Assembly (NCBI RefSeq): GCF_014138625.1
Contig: NZ_JACJHY010000042.1
Coordinates: forward strand, 1-43,958
Direction: 5' to 3'
Length of the DNA: 43,958 nucleotides
Source of the DNA: Aminobacter ciceronei
GTDB lineage: Bacteria; Pseudomonadota; Alphaproteobacteria; Rhizobiales; Rhizobiaceae
This document shows positions 23,878-31,601 of this stretch, in pieces (positions within the stretch are counted from its first letter, which is position 1; each line of letters starts with the position of its first letter). The position numbers and the translations under genes are program-made. The notes under the pieces are model-generated. The model saw only the letters and a program-made list of their open reading frames with translations, had not been told where the DNA came from and did not search any database.

Positions 23878-24671
23878 CAGCGGGTCCTCGCGCGGCGGGT
23901 CATGTATTCGGCGTAAAGTCCGACGGCGGCGGTAACCACCAGGACGAGTGTCGCCATTGCGTTGATTTCAGGAGACATGCCGCCCTGCACCTTGGCGAAG
24001 ATCAGCATGGGAAGGGTCGGACGATAGCCGCCCAGGAAGAAGGTGCGCACGAAGTCGTCGATCGACAGAAGCACGCAGAAGATCATGCCGCCGACAAGCG
24101 CCGGCCCGAGATAGGGCAGCGTGACGCGGAAGAAGGCAACGATGCTGTCGGCACCGAGGTCACGCGCGGCATCGACGAGATTGCCCGGCATCGAGCGCAG
24201 GCGGGTCAGCGCCATCACCACCACGAAGGGCACTGCATGCACCGTGTGGCCGAGGATGATGGCCGCGGTTCCCGTCGGCATGTCGATTGTCGAGATGAAG
24301 ATGCGCAGCGAGATGGCCGAGATCATGCCTGGCACGACAGCCGGAAGGCAGGCGAGCGCGAAGATGATGACCTGGCCCTTGATGCCTTCGGCGACGATCA
24401 GCATGGCGATCCAGGTACCGAGCGTGGTTGCGGCGAGCGTCGAGGCGGCGGCGATCATCACCGAGTACAGGCAGGCTTCCAGGAACTGCTTGTCCTGCAT
24501 CACCTTGGCATACCAGTCGAGGGTCCAATCGCCGATCGGGAAGGCGACGAAGTTGGCGTCCTTGAAGCTCATCGCCATCATCAGCGTGAGCGGCAGGAGC
24601 AGGTAAAGCAGGAAGGCCCAGTAGATCGCCGTCAGCGACGTGCGCGGAGCGTCTGCAAACATGTTGCGCAT
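23877..24671 (-). CDS. polyamine-type ABC importer, permease (PotC-like)
   Basis: A 264-residue permease starting MRNMFADAPRTSLTAIYWAF, with six hydrophobic segments and an EAA-type loop (NLVDAARDLGADSIVAFFRVTLP). The ATG at 24671 overlaps the stop of the upstream permease by one base and the gene ends with the same one-base overlap onto the ATPase. PotC-type length and order. Confidence 0.9.
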   Translation of the reverse strand: MRNMFADAPRTSLTAIYWAFLLYLLLPLTLMMAMSFKDANFVAFPIGDWTLDWYAKVMQDKQFLEACLYSVMIAAASTLAATTLGTWIAMLIVAEGIKGQVIIFALACLPAVVPGMISAISLRIFISTIDMPTGTAAIILGHTVHAVPFVVVMALTRLRSMPGNLVDAARDLGADSIVAFFRVTLPYLGPALVGGMIFCVLLSIDDFVRTFFLGGYRPTLPMLIFAKVQGGMSPEINAMATLVLVVTAAVGLYAEYMTRRARTR

Positions 24672-25660
24672 CAGAATGCACTCCTTTTCTTGCCGCCGAC
24701 GAGGCGCATGAAGATGCCTGCGGTGATCAAGGCGGTGACCAGCATGATCAGCGCAAAGGCGGCGCCGACCGGCCACTTGTCGCTGGCGCCATGGAAGAAG
24801 CCGCTGATGGTTTCAGGAAACAGCACGGTGTTGGGTCCGCCGAGCAGCATCGGGGTCGCGAAGACGCCGATGCAGGTCAGGAACACCAGCGAGCAGCCCG
24901 AGACGATGCCGTCCTTGGACAGCGGCAGGATGATCCGGCGGAAGCGGGTGAACGGACCGGCGCCCAGATCGGCAGCCGCATCCAGATATTGTCCCGGGAT
25001 CTTCTCGATCGCCGAATAGAGCGGCAAAAGCATGTAGAGGCAGATCAGGTAGACCAGGCCGAAGCCGAGCGAGAACGAGGTGTAGAGCATCGGGATCGGC
25101 CGGTCGATCAGGCCGATCTCGCGCAAGAGCACGTTGACCGCGCCGCGGTTGGCAAGAAGCATGATCACCGAGAAGGTGCGGATCAACTCACCGGCCCAGA
25201 ACGGCACCAGCAGCAACAGCAGCGCCTTGGAACGGCCCTCCGGCTTGACGACCTTGGCGACGTAGTAGGCCACCGGGTAGACCACAACCAGCGTCACCGC
25301 CGTCGCTGCCGTGGCGAAGATGAAGCTCTTGATCAGCGGCGTGAAGTAGAGCGATTCCTTGAAGAAGATCGCGTAGTTGTCCAGGGTGAAGTGCGATTCC
25401 ACACCCGGCAGCACCGGGTAGTGGGACATCAGGCTGATCTTCAGCATCTGATAGATCGGCCCGACATGCAGCATGATCAGCCAGACCAGCGGCACCCCGG
25501 CCAGAAGGATGATCCGGCCGATCCGGGACTCGACAGCGGCCCCCAGCGTATGCCGGTAGAGCGCGGAATTGACCACCTTGGCGATGCCGGTCGAATATTT
25601 GGGCACCGGCGCGTCGCCGCGCCCTGCCGCATAGCCGGCTGTCGTGTTGCTACTCACCAT
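24671..25660 (-). CDS. polyamine-type ABC importer, permease (PotB-like)
   Basis: About 329 residues with a long cytoplasmic N-terminal tail of about 50 residues, then membrane helices (IILLAGVPLVWLIMLHVGPI), and an EAA loop (QYLDAAADLGAGPFTRFRRIILP). Start at the ATG at 25660 (MVSSNTTAG); the TTG at 25687 is less likely. It follows the binding-protein gene after a 244-bp spacer that carries a 49-nt palindrome. Confidence 0.88.
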   Translation of the reverse strand: MVSSNTTAGYAAGRGDAPVPKYSTGIAKVVNSALYRHTLGAAVESRIGRIILLAGVPLVWLIMLHVGPIYQMLKISLMSHYPVLPGVESHFTLDNYAIFFKESLYFTPLIKSFIFATAATAVTLVVVYPVAYYVAKVVKPEGRSKALLLLLVPFWAGELIRTFSVIMLLANRGAVNVLLREIGLIDRPIPMLYTSFSLGFGLVYLICLYMLLPLYSAIEKIPGQYLDAAADLGAGPFTRFRRIILPLSKDGIVSGCSLVFLTCIGVFATPMLLGGPNTVLFPETISGFFHGASDKWPVGAAFALIMLVTALITAGIFMRLVGGKKRSAF

Positions 25661-25734
25661 CAAACAATCTCGGTTGGCGCAGCCCAACTTGTACCGCCAG
25701 GCATTGCCGGCAGGTCAGTCATCGCGCGTTGTGG

Positions 25735-25767
25735 GACTACAGCGCCTCGCTCAGAACGCTGTAACTC
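25735..25767. repeat. partial palindrome, rhizobial repeat module
   Basis: ACAGCG at 25739-25744 and CGCTGT at 25757-25762 are arms of a short imperfect palindrome directly next to the 49-nt element at 25777. The combination looks like the mosaic palindromic repeats found between rhizobial genes. Confidence 0.4.
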
Positions 25768-25776
25768 TCTGAACCG

Positions 25777-25825
25777 GTGCATGAGCCCACCCGAAAACCG
25801 TGCCCGATTTTCGAGGGTCATGCAC
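25777..25825. repeat. 49-nt palindromic intergenic element (RIME-like), copy 1
   Basis: Bounded by GTGCATG and CATGCAC, with inner arms CCGAAAA and TTTTCGAG. It has the same length and plan as the element at 32373-32421. It lies between the binding-protein and permease genes and could attenuate read-through or protect the upstream mRNA. Confidence 0.7.
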
Positions 25826-25904
25826 ATGACAGGCCGGCAGCCTGTCCCGGAGATCGTCGCAGCGCTCCGGGACAGGCGATGGGCCGTGCGAGGCTTTCGC
25901 CTCG

Positions 25905-27014
25905 TCAGGCCGCTTTGACCTCAGCGGTCGCCCGGTCGATCATCTCGTTCTTCATGTCGCGATTGACCGACGAGAAGAAGACGATGCGCTCAAGCTCTTC
26001 CTGGGGCAGCGTCGAGGCGAGCTTTTCGCGGTCGTTGAGCAGGTCGGCGACGCCGTTGATCGTCGAGCTGTAGCCCGACTGGCGGGTCATTGCGGCCCCC
26101 ACCTCCGGGCTTGCCAGCACGGCATCGAGCAGCTTGTAGGCGTTCTCGGCGTTGGGCGCGTTGTTGACGACGTTGAGCGTATAGCAGAAGCCGAACGTGC
26201 CTTCCTTCGGCACCGACAGCTTGATCGGATGACCGTCCATGATCAGCTTGGCAGCCGGACCCGACCAGGAATGGCCGAGATAAATGTCCTCGTTGATGAA
26301 CATCTGCTGCACTTCCGAGCCGGCGTCATAGTACTTGCGCACCATGTCCTTGTGCTTGATGAGGAAGTCGCGCGCTTCGTTGGTCGCCTTCTGCGCCACG
26401 TCGGCCTTGTCGACATAGCTGACGAAGTCGCCGTCATGGCCGAGATACTGCATGACGATGGTCATGAAATCGCTGACGATATAGGAGGTCTGCCCCTTGT
26501 ACTGCGGGTCGAACATGATCTCCCAGCTCGGCGCTTCCTTCACATAGTCGACATTGCGGGCGAGCCCCTCATAGCCGGCGAGGATCGGCAGGCCCCAGAG
26601 ATTGTCGTCGACGCGCGCCCAGGCAGCGTTCTGGTAGGCCGGGTTGAGGTTCTTCCAGTTCGGAATCTTGCCGGTGTCGAGCGGCTGCAGCAGCTTCGAG
26701 GCGATGAACTGCGAATAACGATGGCCGGCGACGGTGACGATGTCGGTCGAGGGATTTGCGCCCTCGGCGGTGAGCAGATTGTATTGCTTGCCCTGGTCGT
26801 CGGTCAGCCGGATGTTGACCTGAATTCCACTGTCCTTCTGGAACTTGTCGAGGAATTCCTGCGGCAGGAATTTGTCGTAGGTGGTGATGTTCAACACGCC
26901 GTTCGCAGCCCAGCCGGGGGTCGGGCGGATCACGGCGGGCATGGCAAGGACGGCGGCGCCACCACCAAGCATCTTCAGCGCGGTACGGCGGTTCGGTACC
27001 AGAATATTGTTCAT
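25905..27014 (-). CDS. polyamine-type ABC importer, binding protein (PotD-like), Tat signal
   Basis: A 369-residue periplasmic solute-binding protein of the spermidine/putrescine type. A twin-arginine motif (NRRTALKM) precedes a hydrophobic stretch (GGGAAVLAMPAVI), so export by Tat is likely, with cleavage near GWAA. Mature part starts VLNITTYDKFLPQEF. I start at the ATG at 27014 (MNNILVPNRR), 6 bases after GGGGA. First gene of the nine-gene operon. Confidence 0.88.
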   Translation of the reverse strand: MNNILVPNRRTALKMLGGGAAVLAMPAVIRPTPGWAANGVLNITTYDKFLPQEFLDKFQKDSGIQVNIRLTDDQGKQYNLLTAEGANPSTDIVTVAGHRYSQFIASKLLQPLDTGKIPNWKNLNPAYQNAAWARVDDNLWGLPILAGYEGLARNVDYVKEAPSWEIMFDPQYKGQTSYIVSDFMTIVMQYLGHDGDFVSYVDKADVAQKATNEARDFLIKHKDMVRKYYDAGSEVQQMFINEDIYLGHSWSGPAAKLIMDGHPIKLSVPKEGTFGFCYTLNVVNNAPNAENAYKLLDAVLASPEVGAAMTRQSGYSSTINGVADLLNDREKLASTLPQEELERIVFFSSVNRDMKNEMIDRATAEVKAA

Positions 27015-27209
27015 TATGTTCCCCATTTGGATAATATCGATCACGCGCACGGCTTTCGCCGCGCAATAAAACCCGCCCTCACGCAGTCGAAAGGACTGCG
27101 CGACCGACAAGCCGGCGAAGAGGTATTCTCAGCGGTGTTTTACAGACTACTAATGAACTGGCGCAAAGTCCTCCACCAAGCCAGTCCTGAATTCCGACAT
27201 TCCGTCCGC

Positions 27210-27255
27210 AAATTCCACTAAACTGGAATTTTTCTCTAAACCGGACAAATGTCAA
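27210..27255 (-). promoter_or_regulatory. promoter and palindromic operator of the nine-gene operon
   Basis: Reading leftward, TTGACA (27255-27250), a 17-bp spacer and AAAATT (27232-27227) make a good sigma-70 promoter. A perfect 8-bp inverted repeat, AAATTCCA at 27210-27217 and TGGAATTT at 27224-27231, covers the -10 and start region, the position of a repressor site. The transcript would have a leader of about 200 nt before the ATG at 27014. The rest of the 27015-27432 gap, over 400 bp, shows no gene and no other clear signal. Confidence 0.65.
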
Positions 27256-27432
27256 GCATTGTTAGAAAGAATCTTGTTTGCCCACCAACATATGCAGCCA
27301 GCAGACCCCGCATAGGTTGCGCTGGCAGCCAACTAAGCACGGCCATGGGAATCGCATCCAAACGCCAGGAATCGACGATACGCTGAGATGAACCGCCATG
27401 CGCCTTGGCGGCCGCGGCAAATAGCTGGAACC

Positions 27433-28218
27433 TCAGGCCTCCGTCGAGACGCTGAGCTCGACCCTGTCGGCGACAAAGCGGGTTTCAGCGTACTGGACCG
27501 ACACGCCTGCGGTGTCGACGTTGATCGCCCTGGCGACGAGTACGATGGCGCCGGCGGACAGCTTGAGATCGGTCAGGTCGGCGGCATCGGCATGGCGCGC
27601 CGAAACCAGTGTCGACTTGCGGAAATAGTCCTCGATTCCAAAATGCTGGAAAGCGAGCGTGATCGACGCGGTCTCGGCGTAGACCCGTGCGAAGTCGGGG
27701 AAGCGCTCGGCGTCGAACCAGCTCGTCGCGCGCGACACCGGCCGGCCGTCGGCCTCGCTCAGCGTTTCCAGCCGGAGCACCGGCGCATCCGGCGCAAGCC
27801 CCAGGGCTTCGGCGACACGGCTGAGGGCAGGCTCTATGGCGTCGGCCAGGAGGATGCTGCGGCGCTCGCGTGTCTGCTCGCGCAGCCCTGTGGAAAAGCG
27901 CGTCCGCGCCGAAATTGGGTAGGAGAGCTTCTGGCGGCTCTCGACGAAAGTGCCGCGCCCCTGCTCGGCGCGCAACACACCTTCCTGGACAAGCGCGGCA
28001 ATGGCGCTGCGCAAGGTATGGCGATTGACGCCGAAGCGTTCGGACAGGATCATTTCGGGCGGCAGCTTGCCATCGGCGCCCAGAGTTCCAGCCGATATCG
28101 CCTGCCTGATCTGGTCGGCGATCTGGCGCCACAGCGCCACCCCGCTCTTGCGTGTCACCGCCTGCTCTCGTCCCTGCCCGCTCAAATCCACCGTCCCAGT
28201 TTGCGACTTGTCATGCAT
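27433..28218 (-). CDS. phnF: GntR/HutC-family regulator PhnF
   Basis: A 261-residue regulator: GntR winged helix at about residues 27-95 (PPEMILSERFGVNRHTLRSAIAALVQEG) and a C-terminal UTRA ligand domain. PhnF proteins regulate phosphonate genes. It is divergent from phnG, as usual. Starts at ATG 28218; a PHO-type box overlaps this start, and a palindrome between the two genes is a fitting PhnF operator. Confidence 0.92.
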   Translation of the reverse strand: MHDKSQTGTVDLSGQGREQAVTRKSGVALWRQIADQIRQAISAGTLGADGKLPPEMILSERFGVNRHTLRSAIAALVQEGVLRAEQGRGTFVESRQKLSYPISARTRFSTGLREQTRERRSILLADAIEPALSRVAEALGLAPDAPVLRLETLSEADGRPVSRATSWFDAERFPDFARVYAETASITLAFQHFGIEDYFRKSTLVSARHADAADLTDLKLSAGAIVLVARAINVDTAGVSVQYAETRFVADRVELSVSTEA

Positions 28219-28225
28219 CCGTCAC
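28208..28225 (+). promoter_or_regulatory. PHO box between phnF and phnG
   Basis: TTGTCAT at 28208-28214, GCAT, then CCGTCAC at 28219-28225, in 7-4-7 PhoB spacing; about 11-12 of 14 consensus positions match. It spans the phnF start codon (28216-28218) and lies 80 bp before phnG, so PhoB could activate phnG and hinder phnF. Confidence 0.6.
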
Positions 28226-28259
28226 GGAGCCTCGCTACAAGCCCATTGTAAGTTGTTCG

Positions 28260-28274
28260 ATTGTATAGAACAAT
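28260..28274. promoter_or_regulatory. PhnF operator-like palindrome
   Basis: ATTGT-ATAGA-ACAAT is a perfect inverted repeat. Its TGTATAGA core resembles GntR/HutC operators such as the mycobacterial PhnF site. It lies 31 bp before the phnG start. Confidence 0.6.
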
Positions 28275-28304
28275 AGACAAATGTGAAGTGGAGCAGCGAA
28301 AGCG

Positions 28305-28769
28305 ATGGACCGACGGCAGGAAAGAGAACTGGAGACGGCGCGCAAGACGGCCATGGCGGCGCTTTCGCTAGCACCAGTGGACGAGTTGAAGCGGCTGTGC
28401 GCGGCGGCAGGCATTTCTGGCGAAGCCGAGATGCTGCGCGGACCGGAGACCGGCCTCGTGTCGGTTCGTGGCCGTATCGGCGGCGGCGGCGCGCCGTTCA
28501 ACTTCGGCGAGGCGACGGTGACCCGCGCCACGGTGCGTTTGCCGAGCGGCGAGATCGGCCATTCCTATGCGCTCGGCCGCGACAAGGACAAGGCCCGCCT
28601 TTCGGCCATCACTGATGCCCTTTGGCAGAATGCCGACCGCCGCGCCGACATCGAAGAGAAGGTCATCGCACCGTTGCGTGCCGCACAAGCCGAAGCCGAT
28701 GCGACCAGTCGTGCCGAGACGGCAGCGACCAAGGTCGACTTTTTCACCATGGTGCGTGGAGAGGACTGA
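28305..28769 (+). CDS. phnG: C-P lyase complex subunit PhnG
   Basis: A 154-residue subunit of the PhnGHIJ core, which makes and then cleaves the ribose-linked phosphonate. Motif-rich middle (GLVSVRGRIGGGGAPFNFGEATVTR, shown in part: FNFGEATVTR; SYALGRDKDKA) is typical. Starts at ATG 28305 with GGAG upstream. Its stop overlaps the phnH start (TGATG). First gene of phnGHIJKL. Confidence 0.95.
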   Translation: MDRRQERELETARKTAMAALSLAPVDELKRLCAAAGISGEAEMLRGPETGLVSVRGRIGGGGAPFNFGEATVTRATVRLPSGEIGHSYALGRDKDKARLSAITDALWQNADRRADIEEKVIAPLRAAQAEADATSRAETAATKVDFFTMVRGED

Positions 28770-29374
28770 TGGATCAGATGGATGTGATTGACGGCGGCTT
28801 TGCCGCCCCGGTTTTTAATGCCCAGACGGTATTCCGCGCCGTCATGGACGCCATGGCGCGTCCCGGAACGGTCCAGCAGGTAGCTGGCCTGGCACAGCCG
28901 CCTGCACCGCTGGCGGCAACCGCAGGCGCGGTGGCGTTGAGCTTGTGCGACCACGACACTCCGCTCTGGCTCGATGCCGGGCTGCAGGTCTCGTCGGCAA
29001 AGTCCTGGCTCGGCTTCCACACCGGCGCGCCGCTGGCCGCGACACCGGCCGACGCGCATTTCGCCCTTGTCGCCAACCCGGCCAACCTGATCTCGCTCGA
29101 AAACTTTGCGCAAGGAACGCAGGAATATCCCGATCGCTCGACGACACTGATCCTGCAGGTCGACAGCCTGACCGATGGCGCGCCGCTGCATCTCGAGGGC
29201 CCCGGCATCGAGACGACTGACAGCATCGCGCCGACGCCTCTGCCGCGCCATTTCGTCGAGCAGTGGAAGCAGAATGGCGCCCGCTTCCCGCGCGGCGTCG
29301 ACGTGATCCTGGCGGCGCCCGGAGCGGTCGCCTGCCTGCCCCGCACTGTCCGCGCAAAGACGATGGAGGCCTGA
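28769..29374 (+). CDS. phnH: C-P lyase complex subunit PhnH
   Basis: A 201-residue protein beginning MDQMDVIDGGFAAPVFNAQ, with the PhnH core AVMDAMARPGTVQQ and LSLCDHDTPLWLD. PhnH is a structural subunit of the C-P lyase core complex. The ATG overlaps the phnG stop by one base. One base separates it from phnI. Confidence 0.95.
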   Translation: MDQMDVIDGGFAAPVFNAQTVFRAVMDAMARPGTVQQVAGLAQPPAPLAATAGAVALSLCDHDTPLWLDAGLQVSSAKSWLGFHTGAPLAATPADAHFALVANPANLISLENFAQGTQEYPDRSTTLILQVDSLTDGAPLHLEGPGIETTDSIAPTPLPRHFVEQWKQNGARFPRGVDVILAAPGAVACLPRTVRAKTMEA

Positions 29375-29375
29375 T

Positions 29376-30485
29376 ATGTATGTTGCTGTCAAAGGCGGCG
29401 AAGCCGCCATCGCCAACGCCCATCGCCTTCTCGCCGACCGCCGCCGCGGTGACCGCTCGGTGCCGTCGCTGCGCATCGAGCAGATCGTCGAACAGTTGGC
29501 GCTCGGCGTCGACCGCGTCATGTCGGAAGGCTCGCTCTATGACCGTGAGCTTGCCGCGCTCGCCATCATGCAGTCGCGCGGCGACCTGATCGAGGCGATC
29601 TTCCTCGTCCGCGCCTATCGCACCACCTTGCCGCGCTTCGGCTACACGAGGCCGATCGACACGGCTGCCATGCAGGTCGAGCGCCGTGTCTCGGCGACCT
29701 ACAAGGACCTGCCCGGCGGCCAGCTGCTCGGCGCGACCTTCGACTACACCCACCGCCTGCTCGACCCGGAACTCGCCACCGATGCCGAAGTGGCTACTCC
29801 CGAGCAGCGCGAAGGCGACGGCCAGCGTATGGCGCGTGTGTCCGAGATCCTCGCCCATGAAGGGCTGATCGAGGCCGACGGCGAGCTGCCCGAGGACCAC
29901 CTCACGGGTGACATCACCCGCGAGCCGCTCGAGTTTCCGATGGAGCGCGACATCCGCCTGCAGGCGCTGTCGCGCGGCGACGAGGGTTTTCTTTTGGCGC
30001 TCGGATACTCGACGCAGCGCGGCTATGGCCGCAGCCATCCCTTTGTCGGCGAGGTCCGCATCGGCGAGGTCGAGCTCGAGCTCGACGTACCTGAACTGCC
30101 CTTCCCCATAAGCCTCGGCCGCATCCGCGTAACCGAGTGCCAGATGGTCAACCAGTTCAAGGGCTCGGCCAAGGCGCCGCCGCAGTTCACCCGCGGCTAC
30201 GGGCTGGTCTTCGGCCAGTCCGAGCGCAAGGCCATGGCAATGTCATTGTGCGACCGCGCGCTGCGCGCCGGCGAACTGGGCGAGGACATCACCGCCCCCG
30301 CGCAGGACGAAGAGTTCGTCATCTCGCACTCAGACAACGTCCAGGCGACCGGCTTCGTCGAACACCTGAAGCTGCCGCACTATGTCGACTTCCAGGCCGA
30401 ACTCGACCTCGTCCGCCGCATGCGCGGCGAGCATGAAAAGCGTCAAGCTACAGATCAGACCGAGACAAGGGAGGCAGCCGAATGA
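29376..30485 (+). CDS. phnI: C-P lyase complex subunit PhnI
   Basis: A 369-residue subunit that displaces adenine from ATP to form the ribose triphosphate phosphonate. Recognised from MYVAVKGGEAAI, ALGYSTQRGYGRSHPF and TECQMVNQFKG, in the normal order; length is as usual for the family. It is followed not by phnJ directly but by a 234-bp spacer containing a possible antisense gene. Confidence 0.95.
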   Translation: MYVAVKGGEAAIANAHRLLADRRRGDRSVPSLRIEQIVEQLALGVDRVMSEGSLYDRELAALAIMQSRGDLIEAIFLVRAYRTTLPRFGYTRPIDTAAMQVERRVSATYKDLPGGQLLGATFDYTHRLLDPELATDAEVATPEQREGDGQRMARVSEILAHEGLIEADGELPEDHLTGDITREPLEFPMERDIRLQALSRGDEGFLLALGYSTQRGYGRSHPFVGEVRIGEVELELDVPELPFPISLGRIRVTECQMVNQFKGSAKAPPQFTRGYGLVFGQSERKAMAMSLCDRALRAGELGEDITAPAQDEEFVISHSDNVQATGFVEHLKLPHYVDFQAELDLVRRMRGEHEKRQATDQTETREAAE

Positions 30486-30511
30486 GTTCTCCCAACTCAA
30501 TCGCCCAAATG

Positions 30512-30655
30512 TCAGGAGCCGAGGTCGCGTTCCGGAGCACCATCATTCTCCCAGGCTCGCTTTGTCGGCTTTGGCTTGCTCCGCGCGAAAAATGCGACAG
30601 CAGTTACAGCAAGGGCCACCAGCACCAAGACACGAATCCACCCCGAAGAATCCAT
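30512..30655 (-). CDS. possible 47-residue single-pass membrane protein, antisense in the phnI-phnJ gap
   Basis: On the minus strand, an ATG at 30655 preceded six bases upstream by GAGGGGGAG opens a 47-residue frame: MDSSGWIR, a hydrophobic helix VLVLVALAVTAVAFFA, then a basic stretch RSKPKPTKRAW and an acidic tail ending at TGA. The layout is of a small membrane-anchored protein with its C-terminus in the cytoplasm. It is antisense to any phnI-phnJ transcript. I know no family. The strong ribosome binding site, helix and positive-inside pattern favour reality; lack of promoter evidence and homology data argue for caution. Confidence 0.45.
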   Translation of the reverse strand: MDSSGWIRVLVLVALAVTAVAFFARSKPKPTKRAWENDGAPERDLGS

Positions 30656-30719
30656 GCGGCTCCCCCTCGTTGCGATGGTCAACGCGGCAAAGAGTTAGCG
30701 CAAATCGGATCTGCCTGCC

Positions 30720-31601
30720 ATGTCTGACATCGCAACCTACAACTTCGCCTATCTCGACGAGCAGACCAAGCGGATGATCCGCAGGGCGATCCTCAAGGGC
30801 ATTGCCATTCCCGGCTACCAGGTGCCGTTCGCCAGCCGCGAAATGCCGATGCCCTATGGGTGGGGCACCGGCGGCGTGCAGGTGACCGCCGCGATCATCG
30901 GTCCTGAGGACGTGCTCAAGGTCATCGACCAGGGCGCCGACGACACGACCAATGCCGTCTCGATCCGCGCCTTCTTCCAGAAGGTCGCCGATGTCGCAGT
31001 GACCACCGAGACGGCGAAGGCGACGATCATCCAGACCCGTCACCGTATCCCGGAATATCCGCTGACCGAGGGTCAGACGCTGGTCTACCAGGTTCCGATC
31101 CCCGAGCCGCTGCGCTTCCTCGAACCGCGAGAGACCGAGACACGGAAGATGCACGCGCTCGAGGAATACGGGCTGATGCACGTCAAGCTCTACGAGGACA
31201 TCGCCAGGCACGGCCGCATCGCCACGACTTATGCCTATCCGGTCAAGGTCGAGGGCCGCTACGTGATGGACCCCTCGCCGACACCGAAGTTCGACAATCC
31301 CAAGATGCACATGTCGCCCGCGCTTCAGCTGTTCGGCGCCGGCCGCGAGAAGCGTATCTATGCCGTGCCGCCCTTCACCAGGGTGGTCAGCCTCGATTTC
31401 GAGGACCATCCCTTCGAGATCCAGACCTTCGACCAGCCCTGTGCGCTGTGCGGGGCCGCGCAAGTCTATCTCGACGAGGTCATCCTCGATGACAAGGGCG
31501 GGCACATGTTCGTCTGTTCCGACACCGACCATTGCGAGACGCGCCAGGCCTGCGGCCATCGCGGCCACCTCTCGCCCGATATCCTGGAGCCTGCCCAATG
31601 A
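30720..31601 (+). CDS. phnJ: carbon-phosphorus lyase PhnJ
   Basis: The radical-SAM enzyme that breaks the C-P bond, 293 residues. The cluster cysteines C241, C244 and C266 (CALC ... FVC), the catalytic C272 and the glycyl-radical G32 (IPGYQVPF) are all present at the same numbers as in the E. coli enzyme. Strong match throughout. The ribosome binding site is weak. The stop overlaps the phnK start (ATGA). Confidence 0.97.
   Translation: MSDIATYNFAYLDEQTKRMIRRAILKGIAIPGYQVPFASREMPMPYGWGTGGVQVTAAIIGPEDVLKVIDQGADDTTNAVSIRAFFQKVADVAVTTETAKATIIQTRHRIPEYPLTEGQTLVYQVPIPEPLRFLEPRETETRKMHALEEYGLMHVKLYEDIARHGRIATTYAYPVKVEGRYVMDPSPTPKFDNPKMHMSPALQLFGAGREKRIYAVPPFTRVVSLDFEDHPFEIQTFDQPCALCGAAQVYLDEVILDDKGGHMFVCSDTDHCETRQACGHRGHLSPDILEPAQ

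Noticed and set aside
30482-30727. 81-codon plus-strand frame between phnI and phnJ, overlapping the phnI stop by ATGA
   Set aside because: Composition is low-complexity, no family resemblance, and it overlaps the phnJ start. The minus-strand frame in the same place has a better ribosome binding site and a clear membrane helix.
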